64,000 bases of DNA from Flavobacterium sp. LMO8 (GTDB lineage: Bacteria; Bacteroidota; Bacteroidia; Flavobacteriales; Flavobacteriaceae): positions 1 to 64,000 of the forward strand of contig NZ_WIBJ01000033.1 of assembly GCF_009495755.1 (NCBI RefSeq), in the 5' to 3' direction. The notes below the pieces were generated by a model. The model saw nothing but the letters and a program-made list of their open reading frames with translations, made no database searches and had not been told where the DNA came from. Made by a program: the position numbers and the translations under genes. Of the stretch, positions 17,002-25,274 are shown one piece after another; the first letter of the stretch is position 1, and the number at the start of each line of letters is the position of its first letter.

Positions 17002-18027
17002 CTAAAATCGTTTCTTTCTAACTAACAGCCAAATTACTACTGGTGCTCCAATTACTGAGGTTATCGCATTTATTGGTAAGGTTATATCATTTCCTGGAAC
17101 TTGAGCAATCGTATCACAACAAAGCATGACAATCGCACCAAGTAACAGCGTACTCCAAAATAACACAAAATGATTACTCGTTTGAAACAATAATTTTGCC
17201 ATATGAGGAACCGCCAAACCTATAAAAGCGATAGGACCTGCAAATGCGGTAATGCTACCTGCTAGAATACTGGTGGAAATAATGATTAAAAATCGTGTTT
17301 TCTTATAATTTATTCCGATGCTTTGAGCGTATTTTTCTCCCAATAATAAAGCATTCAAAGGTTTGATAACCATGAAACTAATTCCAATTCCTGTGATAAC
17401 AAAAACGGATAAAAGTGAAATTTCATTCCATGATAAATTCGAAATGCTTCCCATCGACCAAAAAGTAAATTTCTGTAATTTTTCAGCCGAAGTAAAATAC
17501 GATAAAACCGAAACTATCGCACTAGTGAAACTTCCAAACATCAATCCGACAATCAGAATTGCCATGGTGTCTTTTAATTTTTGAGACACCAATAAAACCG
17601 CCATCAAAACTAAAAAACTACCTAAACTAGAAGCTAAAACCAATCCATAATTCGATAAAAAGAAGGATGAGATAAAGGTTGGTAAAAATCCAGTTCCTAA
17701 AATGATAAATGCTACTCCCAAACTCGCACCCGAACTCAATCCTAATACATATGGTCCAGCTAATGGATTTCTGAACAAAGTTTGCATTAAAAGCCCGCTC
17801 ATCGAAAGTCCAATTCCTGCTAAAATTCCTGTGATTGCTTTTGGAAAACGGAAATTCCACAAAATGATTTCCCAACTTTCCTTACTCATTTCTTGTGATA
17901 AAAGTCCGTTAATCACTTCTTTTATCGGAATAGACACGGAACCTAAGCTAATATTCACCAAAAACAAAAACACCATTGCAACAAGCAAGAGGATAAAAAG
18001 AAGGTTTTGTTTTTTGGTTAATGGCAT
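17002..18027 (-). CDS. btuC: FecCD-family ABC permease, B12/iron type
   Basis: 341 aa with about ten membrane helices. Family motifs include WNFRFPKAITGILAGIGLSMSGLLMQTLFRNPLAGPYVLGLSSGASLG near the N-terminus and the late AFAGPIAFIGLAVPHMAKLL. It should form the inner-membrane channel with the ATPase at 15575-16360. Substrate is inferred as cobalamin from the nearby riboswitch and receptor; a siderophore cannot be ruled out from this protein alone. Confidence 0.88.
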   Translation of the reverse strand: MPLTKKQNLLFILLLVAMVFLFLVNISLGSVSIPIKEVINGLLSQEMSKESWEIILWNFRFPKAITGILAGIGLSMSGLLMQTLFRNPLAGPYVLGLSSGASLGVAFIILGTGFLPTFISSFFLSNYGLVLASSLGSFLVLMAVLLVSQKLKDTMAILIVGLMFGSFTSAIVSVLSYFTSAEKLQKFTFWSMGSISNLSWNEISLLSVFVITGIGISFMVIKPLNALLLGEKYAQSIGINYKKTRFLIIISTSILAGSITAFAGPIAFIGLAVPHMAKLLFQTSNHFVLFWSTLLLGAIVMLCCDTIAQVPGNDITLPINAITSVIGAPVVIWLLVRKKRF

Positions 18028-18080
18028 GCGTTGAATTTTTGGCTAAATTACGTTTTTAGAATCTATTTTCGTTTAGTAGT

Positions 18081-18121
18081 GTAGCACAAAGTTACACGAA
18101 GTTTTCACAAAGTTTCACAAA
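18081..18121 (-). repeat. Dispersed CTTTGTGTAAC repeat, copy 1
   Basis: A roughly 40-base element whose minus strand resembles 60971-61014 and, less well, 19361-19398. Its core on the minus strand is GTGTAACTTTGTG. It lies between btuC and btuF. Confidence 0.6.
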
Positions 18122-18157
18122 TTTATCTTTGCGACTTAGCGTTTTTGCGAGCAATAA

Positions 18158-19288
18158 TTATTTCAACTTCTCGAAAAAGAACAACTCATAATCAGGCAAC
18201 ACTTCAGGATGTAGAATCTTCACAATATCTTTTAAAACTAAATCAGGTCGATTTTGCGCTAATTCGTAATAAATTACACCACCTGTTTTGCCTTTTTTGG
18301 TACTAAATGAGTAAACGTTTTTGTTTGCAACCGCTTTGAAGTGAATGTAATTTGGATTATTATCCAAAATTTGTTGAATTGAACCAAATTGCCCTGGACC
18401 AATCCAAAAATCAGCATCTTTGGCTTTGTCTAAAACACTTTCGAACGATAAAGCTAAACTTCCCGTTCCTTTGGAATCTTTCCATAGATAATTTCCGTTA
18501 GCTTCTTTTAAGAAATAGGCTGCCCAACTATCGCCTTGTGGTAAAAACCATTGGTCTTCGTAAATAGCTCCTGCAAAAATCGTAGGTTGGGTTTTAGCGT
18601 TTTTAGCTAAAGCTAATACAGAATTGTATTCTTTCTCAATCGAATTAAAGATTTCTGTCGCTTTTTCGTCTAAATCATACAAAGCGCCGAAAAACTTAAT
18701 CCATTCGGCTTTTCCCAAAGGTGTTTTTTCGGTCCAATCGCCGTTAAAGATGATTTTTTGACCGTTTTTTTCTAAATTTTTATACGTTTTTAAATCGCCA
18801 TCCACACTAAAACCAACGATTACATCAGGTTGAATGTCTAAAATAACTTCGGTATTTAATCCTTGATTGGAGCCTAAATCTCTCACTTTTCCAGCATCGA
18901 TTAAAGCTCGAGTTTTTTCAGATGAAATGTATTGTGTTGTTGGAAAACCAATTAATGTATTTTCTACACCTAATGATTCTAAAGCAGGAATATGTGTTGT
19001 TGATGTTACAATTACTTTTTTAATTGGTACTTCAATCGAAGTAAATTGTTGTAAACTATCTGGAATTTGAACGCCTTTTTTATGAAGTATGTAAGTGTAA
19101 TCATTTTTAGCTTCAGGATAAGCGTTAGAAACTTTTACAACCGAAAAACCATCGTATTTTTCAATAGAAAATCCTTCCGCATGTTGAATGCTATTTTGTG
19201 CAGAAGTATTCAGATTTGCAGAACTTTCCGATTCTTTACATTGGATAAATCCCAAAAATAAAACGACTAACAAGAAATAATGGCGCAT
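18158..19288 (-). CDS. ABC transporter substrate-binding lipoprotein, BtuF/FepB-like
   Basis: 376 aa with a signal peptide and lipobox FIQC (Cys 17). Two alpha/beta lobes joined by a helix, as in cluster-A binding proteins: first lobe with VTSTTHIPALESLG, second with NVYSFSTKKGKTGGVIYYELAQNRPDLVLKDIVKILHP. It delivers substrate to the btuCD-like transporter. A -7 box TACATTTG lies on the minus strand at 19310-19303, 15 bases before the start codon. Read as part of the B12 uptake locus. Confidence 0.83.
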   Translation of the reverse strand: MRHYFLLVVLFLGFIQCKESESSANLNTSAQNSIQHAEGFSIEKYDGFSVVKVSNAYPEAKNDYTYILHKKGVQIPDSLQQFTSIEVPIKKVIVTSTTHIPALESLGVENTLIGFPTTQYISSEKTRALIDAGKVRDLGSNQGLNTEVILDIQPDVIVGFSVDGDLKTYKNLEKNGQKIIFNGDWTEKTPLGKAEWIKFFGALYDLDEKATEIFNSIEKEYNSVLALAKNAKTQPTIFAGAIYEDQWFLPQGDSWAAYFLKEANGNYLWKDSKGTGSLALSFESVLDKAKDADFWIGPGQFGSIQQILDNNPNYIHFKAVANKNVYSFSTKKGKTGGVIYYELAQNRPDLVLKDIVKILHPEVLPDYELFFFEKLK

Positions 19289-19360
19289 GAAAATGTTTTT
19301 TGCAAATGTAGTATTTTATTTTTTTGCCACGGATTATAAAGATTATAAAGGATTTTTTTT

Positions 19361-19398
19361 GTGACACTTAGTAAAAACATCATGTAACTTTGTGTAAC
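19361..19398 (+). repeat. Dispersed CTTTGTGTAAC repeat, copy 2
   Basis: Ends in GTAACTTTGTGTAAC and resembles 60971-61014 in order of words. With the copy at 18081 in the opposite orientation, it frames btuF. Confidence 0.55.
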
Positions 19399-19447
19399 AA
19401 ATAAGACATAAATAAACCATTAAACCACTAAATTTGTCATAAAAAAC

Positions 19448-19555
19448 ATGAGAACGGATTCAAATGCTTTCCTTTATGCAGTAGCAACAATTATTTTGGC
19501 GCATTTTATCATTGGCTTTATTTGGTTATGGCGCAAGATGAATAAGAAGAAGTAA
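19448..19555 (+). CDS. Small membrane protein, 35 aa
   Basis: Reading frame MRTDSNAFLYAVATIILAH... with one membrane helix (about 8-28) and a positively charged tail (WRKMNKKK), so the C-terminus should be inside. It is too short for most gene callers. It lies between the divergent btuF promoter and the promoter of the cobalamin riboswitch. The helix and charge bias favour a real gene; no ribosome site is seen. Function unknown. Confidence 0.5.
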   Translation: MRTDSNAFLYAVATIILAHFIIGFIWLWRKMNKKK

Positions 19556-19580
19556 TTTTTTGAAAGATGTTTAGTAAATA

Positions 19581-19610
19581 TTGCATTTTTATAAAAATAT
19601 AATACCTTTG
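19581..19610 (+). promoter_or_regulatory. Promoter of the riboswitch and TonB receptor transcript
   Basis: TTG at 19581-19583, a 19-base spacer and a perfect TACCTTTG at 19603-19610. Predicted start near 19615, just before the cobalamin aptamer. Confidence 0.8.
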
Positions 19611-19621
19611 CCCTCGAATTT

Positions 19622-19795
19622 TGGTTGTTGTTTCTGAATTTTTCAAAACAACATTAAAAGGGAATTAGGTGTAAGACCTAAGCTGTACCCGCAACTGTAA
19701 GCTAAAAAGCTTGTTATTATCTACATTACCATTGTTCGCCTTGGCGAATGAGAAGGTTGATAACAAGACGCAAGCCAGGAGACCTGCCACATTCA
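19622..19795 (+). ncRNA. Cobalamin riboswitch
   Basis: Conserved elements occur in the right order: AAAAGGGAAT, GGTGTAA, GCTGTACCCGCAACTGTAAG, a variable hairpin, then the B12 box AGCCAGGAGACCTGCC at 19773-19788. A short hairpin, CAAACTT 19804-19810 with AAGTTTG 19821-19827, follows and may be part of the expression platform. It should shut down the receptor gene at 19886 when cobalamin is plentiful. Confidence 0.95.
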
Positions 19796-19885
19796 TTGAG
19801 TAACAAACTTTCGGGAAAAAAAGTTTGAGTATGGGTAAATTCTGTGCTTTTCTCCCCAATTTATTAAATTTTTATTAACCTTAAA

Positions 19886-21823
19886 ATGAACAAAAAGTTT
19901 ATTGGCTTAAGTGTATTTACACTAGCTACTGCTTTTGCGTATGCTCAAGAATCAGATACGCTAAAAGTTACTAATTTAAAAGAAGTTGTCGTTTCCGACA
20001 CAAAATTTGCGCAAAGCAAAGAAAAATCAGGTAAAATTATCGAAGTGATTACCGCGCAAGACTTAGAAGCTAAAAAAGGTCAAAATTTAGCAAATGTTTT
20101 GAGTCAAGTTGCGGGAGTAGAAATCAACGGAAATCAATCGTTCAATGGAAAAAACTTAGGTTATTACATTCGTGGTGGACGTAATCGTCAAGTAGCCATT
20201 TATATTGATGGTGTTCCAGTTTCTGATGCTTCAGGAATTAATATTGAATACGATTTGCGTTTAATTCCAGTAGAACAAATCGAAAAAATTGAAGTCATGA
20301 AAGGCGCTTCGAGTACGTTATACGGAACTGGAGCAGCAACTGGAGTTATCAATATTACGTTAAAAAAATCAGCTAAAAAGGAAATTTCAGGTAATGCGTA
20401 TATCAATATGGGAACGCAAAATACTTCGGAAACTTCAAAAACGAGCGCACAAGATTTCAATCAAGGATTGTCTGTAAACGGAACTATTAATAAAGTTTCT
20501 TACATGACTACTTTAAATAGCACGGAAACAAAAGGAATGTCGGAAGCCGCTGGAGAAGATTTTGAAGAAGATACATTTTCGAGAGTGAATGTGTTACAAA
20601 AAATAGGTTTCAAAGCAAATGATAAATTAAGTTTTGAGTTTTTTGGAAATTACGACCGAATTAAAAATACGTTTGACAATTCGTTTGATGGTTTTATTGC
20701 CAATTCTGATGATTTGAACAATAATAGTTTTTCGGAACAATTTAGAATTGGTTTCTTGCCAAAATACAAATACAATAAAGGAGAATTTGCCATTAATGCA
20801 GGAGCTTCAACTATTGATAGAGTTTTAAATATTTCAAATTCGTGGTCCGGAACGATTGATAATTATAATTATTCAGGAAGAAGTGTTTCGATTGATGCTT
20901 TCAATAAATACAATTTCAGCAAGCAAGTATATTTAGTTTTAGGTGCGCAATATCAATATTTCGATATGACGCAAAAAGATGCTTACACTGATGTGGCAAG
21001 AGAAGGAGCGAAATTCAATTTATTTGATCCGTATGCAACTTTGGTTTTTAATTCTGAATTTGGTTTGAACATTAACGCAGGAGCACGTTTCAATACACAC
21101 AGCGAATACGGAAATCAAGTAGTGTATAACTTAAATCCGAGTTATTCTTTCGAGAATTTACCTTTGAAAGTGTTAGCTTCATATAGTACGGCTTTCATAA
21201 CGCCAAGTTTATATCAATTGTATGGTCCTTACGGAAATTTAGACTTAACTCCAGAAGAAAATGCTACAGCTGAATTTGGTTTCGAATCGCAATTATTGAA
21301 TAAAAAGTTAACGATAAATGCGGTTGGTTTTTATAGAGAAGAAGAAAATACTTTTGGATTCTTTTATAATTCAGCAACATTTGAATCGTATTATATTAAT
21401 GTTGACGGAACTTACAACGCAAAAGGAGTTGAAGCAAGTGTTCGTTACACATTATCTGAAAGATTTAACATTGGAGGAAATTATACATTTACTCAAGTTG
21501 AAGAGCAATTAAACCGTTTAATTCCAAAGCACAAAGGAAACGTTGATTTGAATTACAAATTCAAAAGAGGAACATTTGGAATCAATTATCAATTTGTTGA
21601 TAAAAGAAGTGATGCCTATTATGATTCGAATGTTTGGGCAACACAAGCTGTTAATTTAGCTGCTTATCAGTTGGTTAATTCTAATATTTCTTATGAATTA
21701 TTACCAAATCGTTTACATGTTTTTGGAACTGTAACGAATATTTTAAATGACGATTTTCAGGAAGTAATTGGTTATAATACCAGAGGAAGAAATTACAAAT
21801 TAGGTTTGAATTTTCTGTTTTAG
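19886..21823 (+). CDS. TonB-dependent receptor, BtuB-like
   Basis: 645 aa with a signal peptide (cleavage near FAYAQ). A plug domain (about 30-165) holds VLSQVAGVEIN, IRGGRNRQVAIYIDG and VEVMKGASSTLYGTGAATGVINI-type motifs. A 22-strand barrel follows and ends YKLGLNFLF with a terminal Phe. The size and the cobalamin riboswitch directly upstream identify it as the outer-membrane B12 (or other corrinoid) receptor. Followed by a strong terminator. Confidence 0.9.
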   Translation: MNKKFIGLSVFTLATAFAYAQESDTLKVTNLKEVVVSDTKFAQSKEKSGKIIEVITAQDLEAKKGQNLANVLSQVAGVEINGNQSFNGKNLGYYIRGGRNRQVAIYIDGVPVSDASGINIEYDLRLIPVEQIEKIEVMKGASSTLYGTGAATGVINITLKKSAKKEISGNAYINMGTQNTSETSKTSAQDFNQGLSVNGTINKVSYMTTLNSTETKGMSEAAGEDFEEDTFSRVNVLQKIGFKANDKLSFEFFGNYDRIKNTFDNSFDGFIANSDDLNNNSFSEQFRIGFLPKYKYNKGEFAINAGASTIDRVLNISNSWSGTIDNYNYSGRSVSIDAFNKYNFSKQVYLVLGAQYQYFDMTQKDAYTDVAREGAKFNLFDPYATLVFNSEFGLNINAGARFNTHSEYGNQVVYNLNPSYSFENLPLKVLASYSTAFITPSLYQLYGPYGNLDLTPEENATAEFGFESQLLNKKLTINAVGFYREEENTFGFFYNSATFESYYINVDGTYNAKGVEASVRYTLSERFNIGGNYTFTQVEEQLNRLIPKHKGNVDLNYKFKRGTFGINYQFVDKRSDAYYDSNVWATQAVNLAAYQLVNSNISYELLPNRLHVFGTVTNILNDDFQEVIGYNTRGRNYKLGLNFLF

Positions 21824-21846
21824 ATAAAGTTTAATTATTTGATTTT

Positions 21847-21886
21847 AAAAGGTTTTGGTATTTATTTATCAAAACCTTTTTTTCTT
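21847..21886 (+). terminator. Terminator after the TonB receptor
   Basis: AAAAGGTTTTG (21847-21857) and CAAAACCTTTT (21870-21880) form a perfect 11-base stem followed by T residues. Confidence 0.9.
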
Positions 21887-21938
21887 TTTGTAACAAAAAT
21901 AAATTACATTCGTCTTCATTATAAACCAACTAACTAAA

Positions 21939-22454
21939 ATGAATCAAAACGAGTTTGTACAGATAATTACTCCTTTTAAGGATAAGTTATTTCGTTTAGC
22001 GAAACGAATGCTCGTAAGTACCGAAGAAGCAGAAGATGCTACTCAGGAAGTGTTGGTAAGGTTGTGGAATAAAAATAGTGCTTTAGAGCAATATAACAGT
22101 GTGGAAGCTTTAGCGATGACAATGACCAAGAATTATTGTTTGGATCAACTCAAAAGCAAAAGAGCTACAAATTTGCAAATTGTACATGATAATTATCAAG
22201 ACAAACAAGCAAGTGTTGAAACTCAAATAGAACACCAAAATACGTTGCAATGGGCAGAAAAGTTAATAAGTGACTTGCCAGAACAACAGAGATTGATATT
22301 ACAACTTAGAGAAATTGAAGAATACGAATTTTCAGAAATAGCTCAAGTATTAGAAATGAATGAAACAGCGGTTCGAGTAGCTTTATCTAGAGCACGAAAA
22401 ACCTTAAGAGAACAAATAGAAAAAGCACATAATTATGGAACTCAAGTTAGTTGA
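21939..22454 (+). CDS. RNA polymerase sigma factor, ECF type
   Basis: 171 aa with region 2 (about 10-75, DATQEVLVRLWNK) and region 4 (about 105-160, LPEQQRLILQLREIEEYEFSEIAQVLEMNETAVRVALSRARKTLRE). No extra domains. Its last 20 bases overlap the start of the next gene, so the two are translated together; this fits a sigma and anti-sigma pair. Target genes may include the two DUF4252 genes behind it. Confidence 0.9.
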   Translation: MNQNEFVQIITPFKDKLFRLAKRMLVSTEEAEDATQEVLVRLWNKNSALEQYNSVEALAMTMTKNYCLDQLKSKRATNLQIVHDNYQDKQASVETQIEHQNTLQWAEKLISDLPEQQRLILQLREIEEYEFSEIAQVLEMNETAVRVALSRARKTLREQIEKAHNYGTQVS

Positions 22455-22878
22455 ACAATTATTAGAAAAATACTTTCAAGGAGAAACTACAATAGCAGAA
22501 GAAAAACAATTAAAGGCCTATTTTTCTTCCAATGATGTGGCGCCACATTTGGCAAAATATCAATCGCTGTTTGGTTACTTTGAAATGCAAAAAGGAACGC
22601 AATTCGAGCAAAAACTTCCATTACAACCTAGAAAACAAAATACAGTAAAATGGATAGGTATAGCAGCAAGTTTTGTAGTGCTTTTTGGATTGGCAACCTT
22701 CTATTTTTATCCATCAGAACCTAAACCTGAAGATTTAGGAACGTATGAAAATCCAGAAGAAGCCTTTGAAGCTACACAAAAAGCTTTGTTAATGGTTTCA
22801 GAACAAGTAAATATTGGCATGGAAAGTGTAGTATATTTAGAAGAATACGAAAAAACAAAAAAAACAATTTTTAAATAA
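22435..22878 (+). CDS. Putative anti-sigma-type membrane protein
   Basis: 147 aa. A helical N-terminal domain with LLEKYFQGETTIAEEKQLKAYF, a sequence seen at the start of many Bacteroidota anti-sigma factors, one membrane helix (about 70-88) and a short outer part. It overlaps the sigma gene by 20 bases. The role as sigma regulator is inferred from this context and domain layout; the classic HxxxCxxC zinc motif is absent. Confidence 0.7.
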   Translation: MELKLVEQLLEKYFQGETTIAEEKQLKAYFSSNDVAPHLAKYQSLFGYFEMQKGTQFEQKLPLQPRKQNTVKWIGIAASFVVLFGLATFYFYPSEPKPEDLGTYENPEEAFEATQKALLMVSEQVNIGMESVVYLEEYEKTKKTIFK

Positions 22879-22885
22879 AATAGAC

Positions 22886-23413
22886 ATGAAAAATTTAGTA
22901 GTAGTTATAGCATTTTTAATGGCATCAACAGTTTCTTTTGCACAAGGAGCTTTTGATAAATTTGAAGATAAAGATGGAGTAGCATCAGTTATTGTAAACA
23001 AGAAGATGTTTGAAATGATGAGTAAAGTAAAAGTAGATGCAAAAGATAAAGAAATGCAACAATACATGAACTTGCTTAAAAAATTAGACAACTTAAAAGT
23101 GTTTACAACTAGCAATACAAAATTAGGTGCCGATATGAAAGCAACTGTAAATAGTTATTTAAAATCGAACCCTTTAGAAGAATTAATGCGTGTTAATGGC
23201 GATGGTAAAAACGTGAAAATTTACGTAAAATCAGGTGCGAATGAAAACATAGTAAGAGAACTTTTAATGTTTATTGAAGGAGCTAATATGAAAGATGCTA
23301 GTACAGTTGTTTTGTCATTAACTGGAAACTTTAGTTTAGATGAAATTTCTATGTTAACAGAGAAAATGAATTTACCTGGTGGTGATGATTTGAAAAAAGC
23401 TTCTAAAAAATAA
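22886..23413 (+). CDS. DUF4252 protein, secreted
   Basis: 175 aa with a signal peptide (cleavage near SFAQG, residue 19). The mature part matches DUF4252, a small alpha/beta periplasmic family of Bacteroidota without known function. It follows the anti-sigma gene by 7 bases and precedes a second DUF4252 gene by 3, forming one operon with the sigma factor. Confidence 0.83.
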   Translation: MKNLVVVIAFLMASTVSFAQGAFDKFEDKDGVASVIVNKKMFEMMSKVKVDAKDKEMQQYMNLLKKLDNLKVFTTSNTKLGADMKATVNSYLKSNPLEELMRVNGDGKNVKIYVKSGANENIVRELLMFIEGANMKDASTVVLSLTGNFSLDEISMLTEKMNLPGGDDLKKASKK

Positions 23414-23416
23414 GAA

Positions 23417-23950
23417 ATGAAAAAGTTAATAGTGCTTATTTCGGGATTACTTTTACTTTGGAGTTGTGAAGACAAACCTACACTTCAAAAGTATTTTGTA
23501 GAAAATACCGAATCGTCAAAGTTTATCGCAATTGATTTAGCGTCAAATATCATTAAAACCGATAAAGTTGCTTTATCTGAAACAGAGAAAGCAGCTTTAG
23601 AATCGTTCGAAAAAATGAATATTTTAGCTTTTAGAACTGATTCTACAGATATTACTGGATATGATAAAGAAATCAAAGAAGTAAAAGCTATTTTGAAAGA
23701 CGAAAGTTATCAGCAATTAATGAAAGCAGGTTCTGGAAACGATGGTGCGGCTATTTATTTCGTTGGAAATGATGACGAACACATTGAAGAATTTGTTGTT
23801 TTAGCTGGAAAGAAAGAAAATGGTTTTGCAGTAGTTCGCGTTTTAGGAAACGATATGAATCCAACTCATATAATGAATATGCTGACTCTACTCCAAAAAT
23901 CACAAGTAGATATGGAGCAATTGAAACCCTTGCAACAACTTATGAAATAA
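23417..23950 (+). CDS. DUF4252 lipoprotein
   Basis: 177 aa with a lipobox LLLWSC (Cys about 16). The mature region parallels its upstream neighbour: VVLAGKKENGFAVVRVLGNDMNP here against VVLSLTGNFSLDEIS there, so the two are diverged paralogues, one soluble and one lipid-anchored. Last gene of the sigma-factor operon. Confidence 0.83.
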   Translation: MKKLIVLISGLLLLWSCEDKPTLQKYFVENTESSKFIAIDLASNIIKTDKVALSETEKAALESFEKMNILAFRTDSTDITGYDKEIKEVKAILKDESYQQLMKAGSGNDGAAIYFVGNDDEHIEEFVVLAGKKENGFAVVRVLGNDMNPTHIMNMLTLLQKSQVDMEQLKPLQQLMK

Positions 23951-23951
23951 A

Positions 23952-23980
23952 AAAATCCCGCTTCAGCGGGATTTTTTAGT
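23952..23980. terminator. Bidirectional terminator
   Basis: AAAAAATCCCGC and GCGGGATTTTTT close around the tetraloop TTCA. It separates the sigma operon from the convergent carotenoid genes and overlaps the end of crtZ. Confidence 0.9.
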
Positions 23981-24419
23981 TTTTATAGTATTTCAATGGA
24001 ACGATTAACATTCCAAAACATTCACCATGTTCTTTTCCAATATGTTTGTGATGCATTTTGTGAGCGCGTCTTACGGCTTTAGCATAACGATTGTTTGCGT
24101 TTCTAAACAACTTAAAGCGTTGGTGAATAAAAATATCATGAACTAAGAAATAAGCTAATCCGTAGGCGAAAATCCCTAATCCAATAGCTAATCCTAAATT
24201 AAAAATTTCATATTTCCAAAGTAAGAAACATCCAATACTTACTACTGCATAAAAAATAAAGAAAGCATCATTACGTTCAAACCAAGAATTGTGGTCTTTC
24301 TTGTGATGATCGGCGTGCAAGCTCCATAAAAATCCGTGCATGATGTATTTGTGACTAAACCAAGCCATAAATTCCATAAAGAAAAAGGTTGTAAAAAAAA
24401 CCAAAACGTGTAACCACAT
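23976..24419 (-). CDS. crtZ: Beta-carotene hydroxylase
   Basis: 147 aa with four membrane helices and the histidine motifs of the fatty acid hydroxylase superfamily: HKYIMH, HADHH, HDIFIH and HKMHHKH. These bind a di-iron centre. It should add hydroxyl groups to the 3 and 3' carbons of beta-carotene to make zeaxanthin. Last gene of the merR-crtI-crtB-crtZ run, 13 bases after crtB. A lycopene cyclase gene is not in the window. Confidence 0.92.
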   Translation of the reverse strand: MWLHVLVFFTTFFFMEFMAWFSHKYIMHGFLWSLHADHHKKDHNSWFERNDAFFIFYAVVSIGCFLLWKYEIFNLGLAIGLGIFAYGLAYFLVHDIFIHQRFKLFRNANNRYAKAVRRAHKMHHKHIGKEHGECFGMLIVPLKYYKN

Positions 24420-24432
24420 AATAACAATAGTA

Positions 24433-25272
24433 TTAAATTATATTTAATCTGTATTTGACATAGCATCTTGCTAATAATTCTACTTTTTGATAATCAGAAA
24501 CTCTTATACGCGTATTTTTGATTTCTAAAGAAGGTGTTTTTTGAAGTTTTTTTAATAACTTTTTATAATATCTATAAGCAGTATACACTCCAAATTTAGC
24601 TTCTAAAGGTAAGTTTTTAATACCTTCAAATGCAGCTTCAAAATCACTTTCAATATCCGCAATAATTTCTTGTTTTGATTTTTCATCTAAATGATTCAAA
24701 TCGGTATTAGGAAAATAAGTTCTACTTAATTCTTCAAAATCTGCTTTTAAATCGCGTAAGAAATTCACTTTTTGAAAAGCTGAACCTAATCGCATGGCTG
24801 AATCTTTTAATTCATTGTATTTTTCTTCATTTCCGTTAACGAAAACTTTCAAGCACATTAAACCTACTACATCTGCCGAACCATAAATATATTCTTGATA
24901 TTCTTCTGTGGTTTTGTATTCACTTTTACTTAAATCTAATCTCATACTTTTCATGAAAGCATCAATCATTTCCTGTGGAATGTTATATTTATTCACAGTA
25001 TATTGAAATGAATTTAAAATTGGATTTAAACTTATTTGATGTTTTAAAGCATCTGCTAAATCTTGTTCAAATTTTGAAAAAAGGAATTCTTTATCATAAT
25101 CATGAAATGAATCCACAATTTCGTCGGCAAAGCGAACAAATCCGTAAATGTTATAAATATCTTGTCTAATACTTGGTGCTAACATCTTTACAGCACTAGA
25201 AAAAGAAGTACTGTAAGCCTTAGTGACTTTTACACTGCAATCATTAGAAACTTTGTCAAATAGTGCCTTCAT
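24433..25272 (-). CDS. crtB: Phytoene synthase
   Basis: 279 aa. Two Asp-rich motifs of trans-isoprenyl synthases are seen: VRFADEIVDSFHDYD (about 46-60) and FLRDLKADFEE (about 172-182). It joins two geranylgeranyl diphosphates into phytoene. Starts 2 bases after the stop of crtI, so it is translationally close to it. Confidence 0.95.
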   Translation of the reverse strand: MKALFDKVSNDCSVKVTKAYSTSFSSAVKMLAPSIRQDIYNIYGFVRFADEIVDSFHDYDKEFLFSKFEQDLADALKHQISLNPILNSFQYTVNKYNIPQEMIDAFMKSMRLDLSKSEYKTTEEYQEYIYGSADVVGLMCLKVFVNGNEEKYNELKDSAMRLGSAFQKVNFLRDLKADFEELSRTYFPNTDLNHLDEKSKQEIIADIESDFEAAFEGIKNLPLEAKFGVYTAYRYYKKLLKKLQKTPSLEIKNTRIRVSDYQKVELLARCYVKYRLNII

Positions 25273-25274
25273 TC

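Noticed and set aside
19665..19859. Minus-strand reading frame across the riboswitch
   Set aside because: It lies antisense to a conserved cobalamin aptamer and has no protein-like composition.
22837..23115. Antisense frames over the DUF4252 gene and similar frames elsewhere
   Set aside because: They mirror real genes in other frames and have no start context, domain or conservation pattern.
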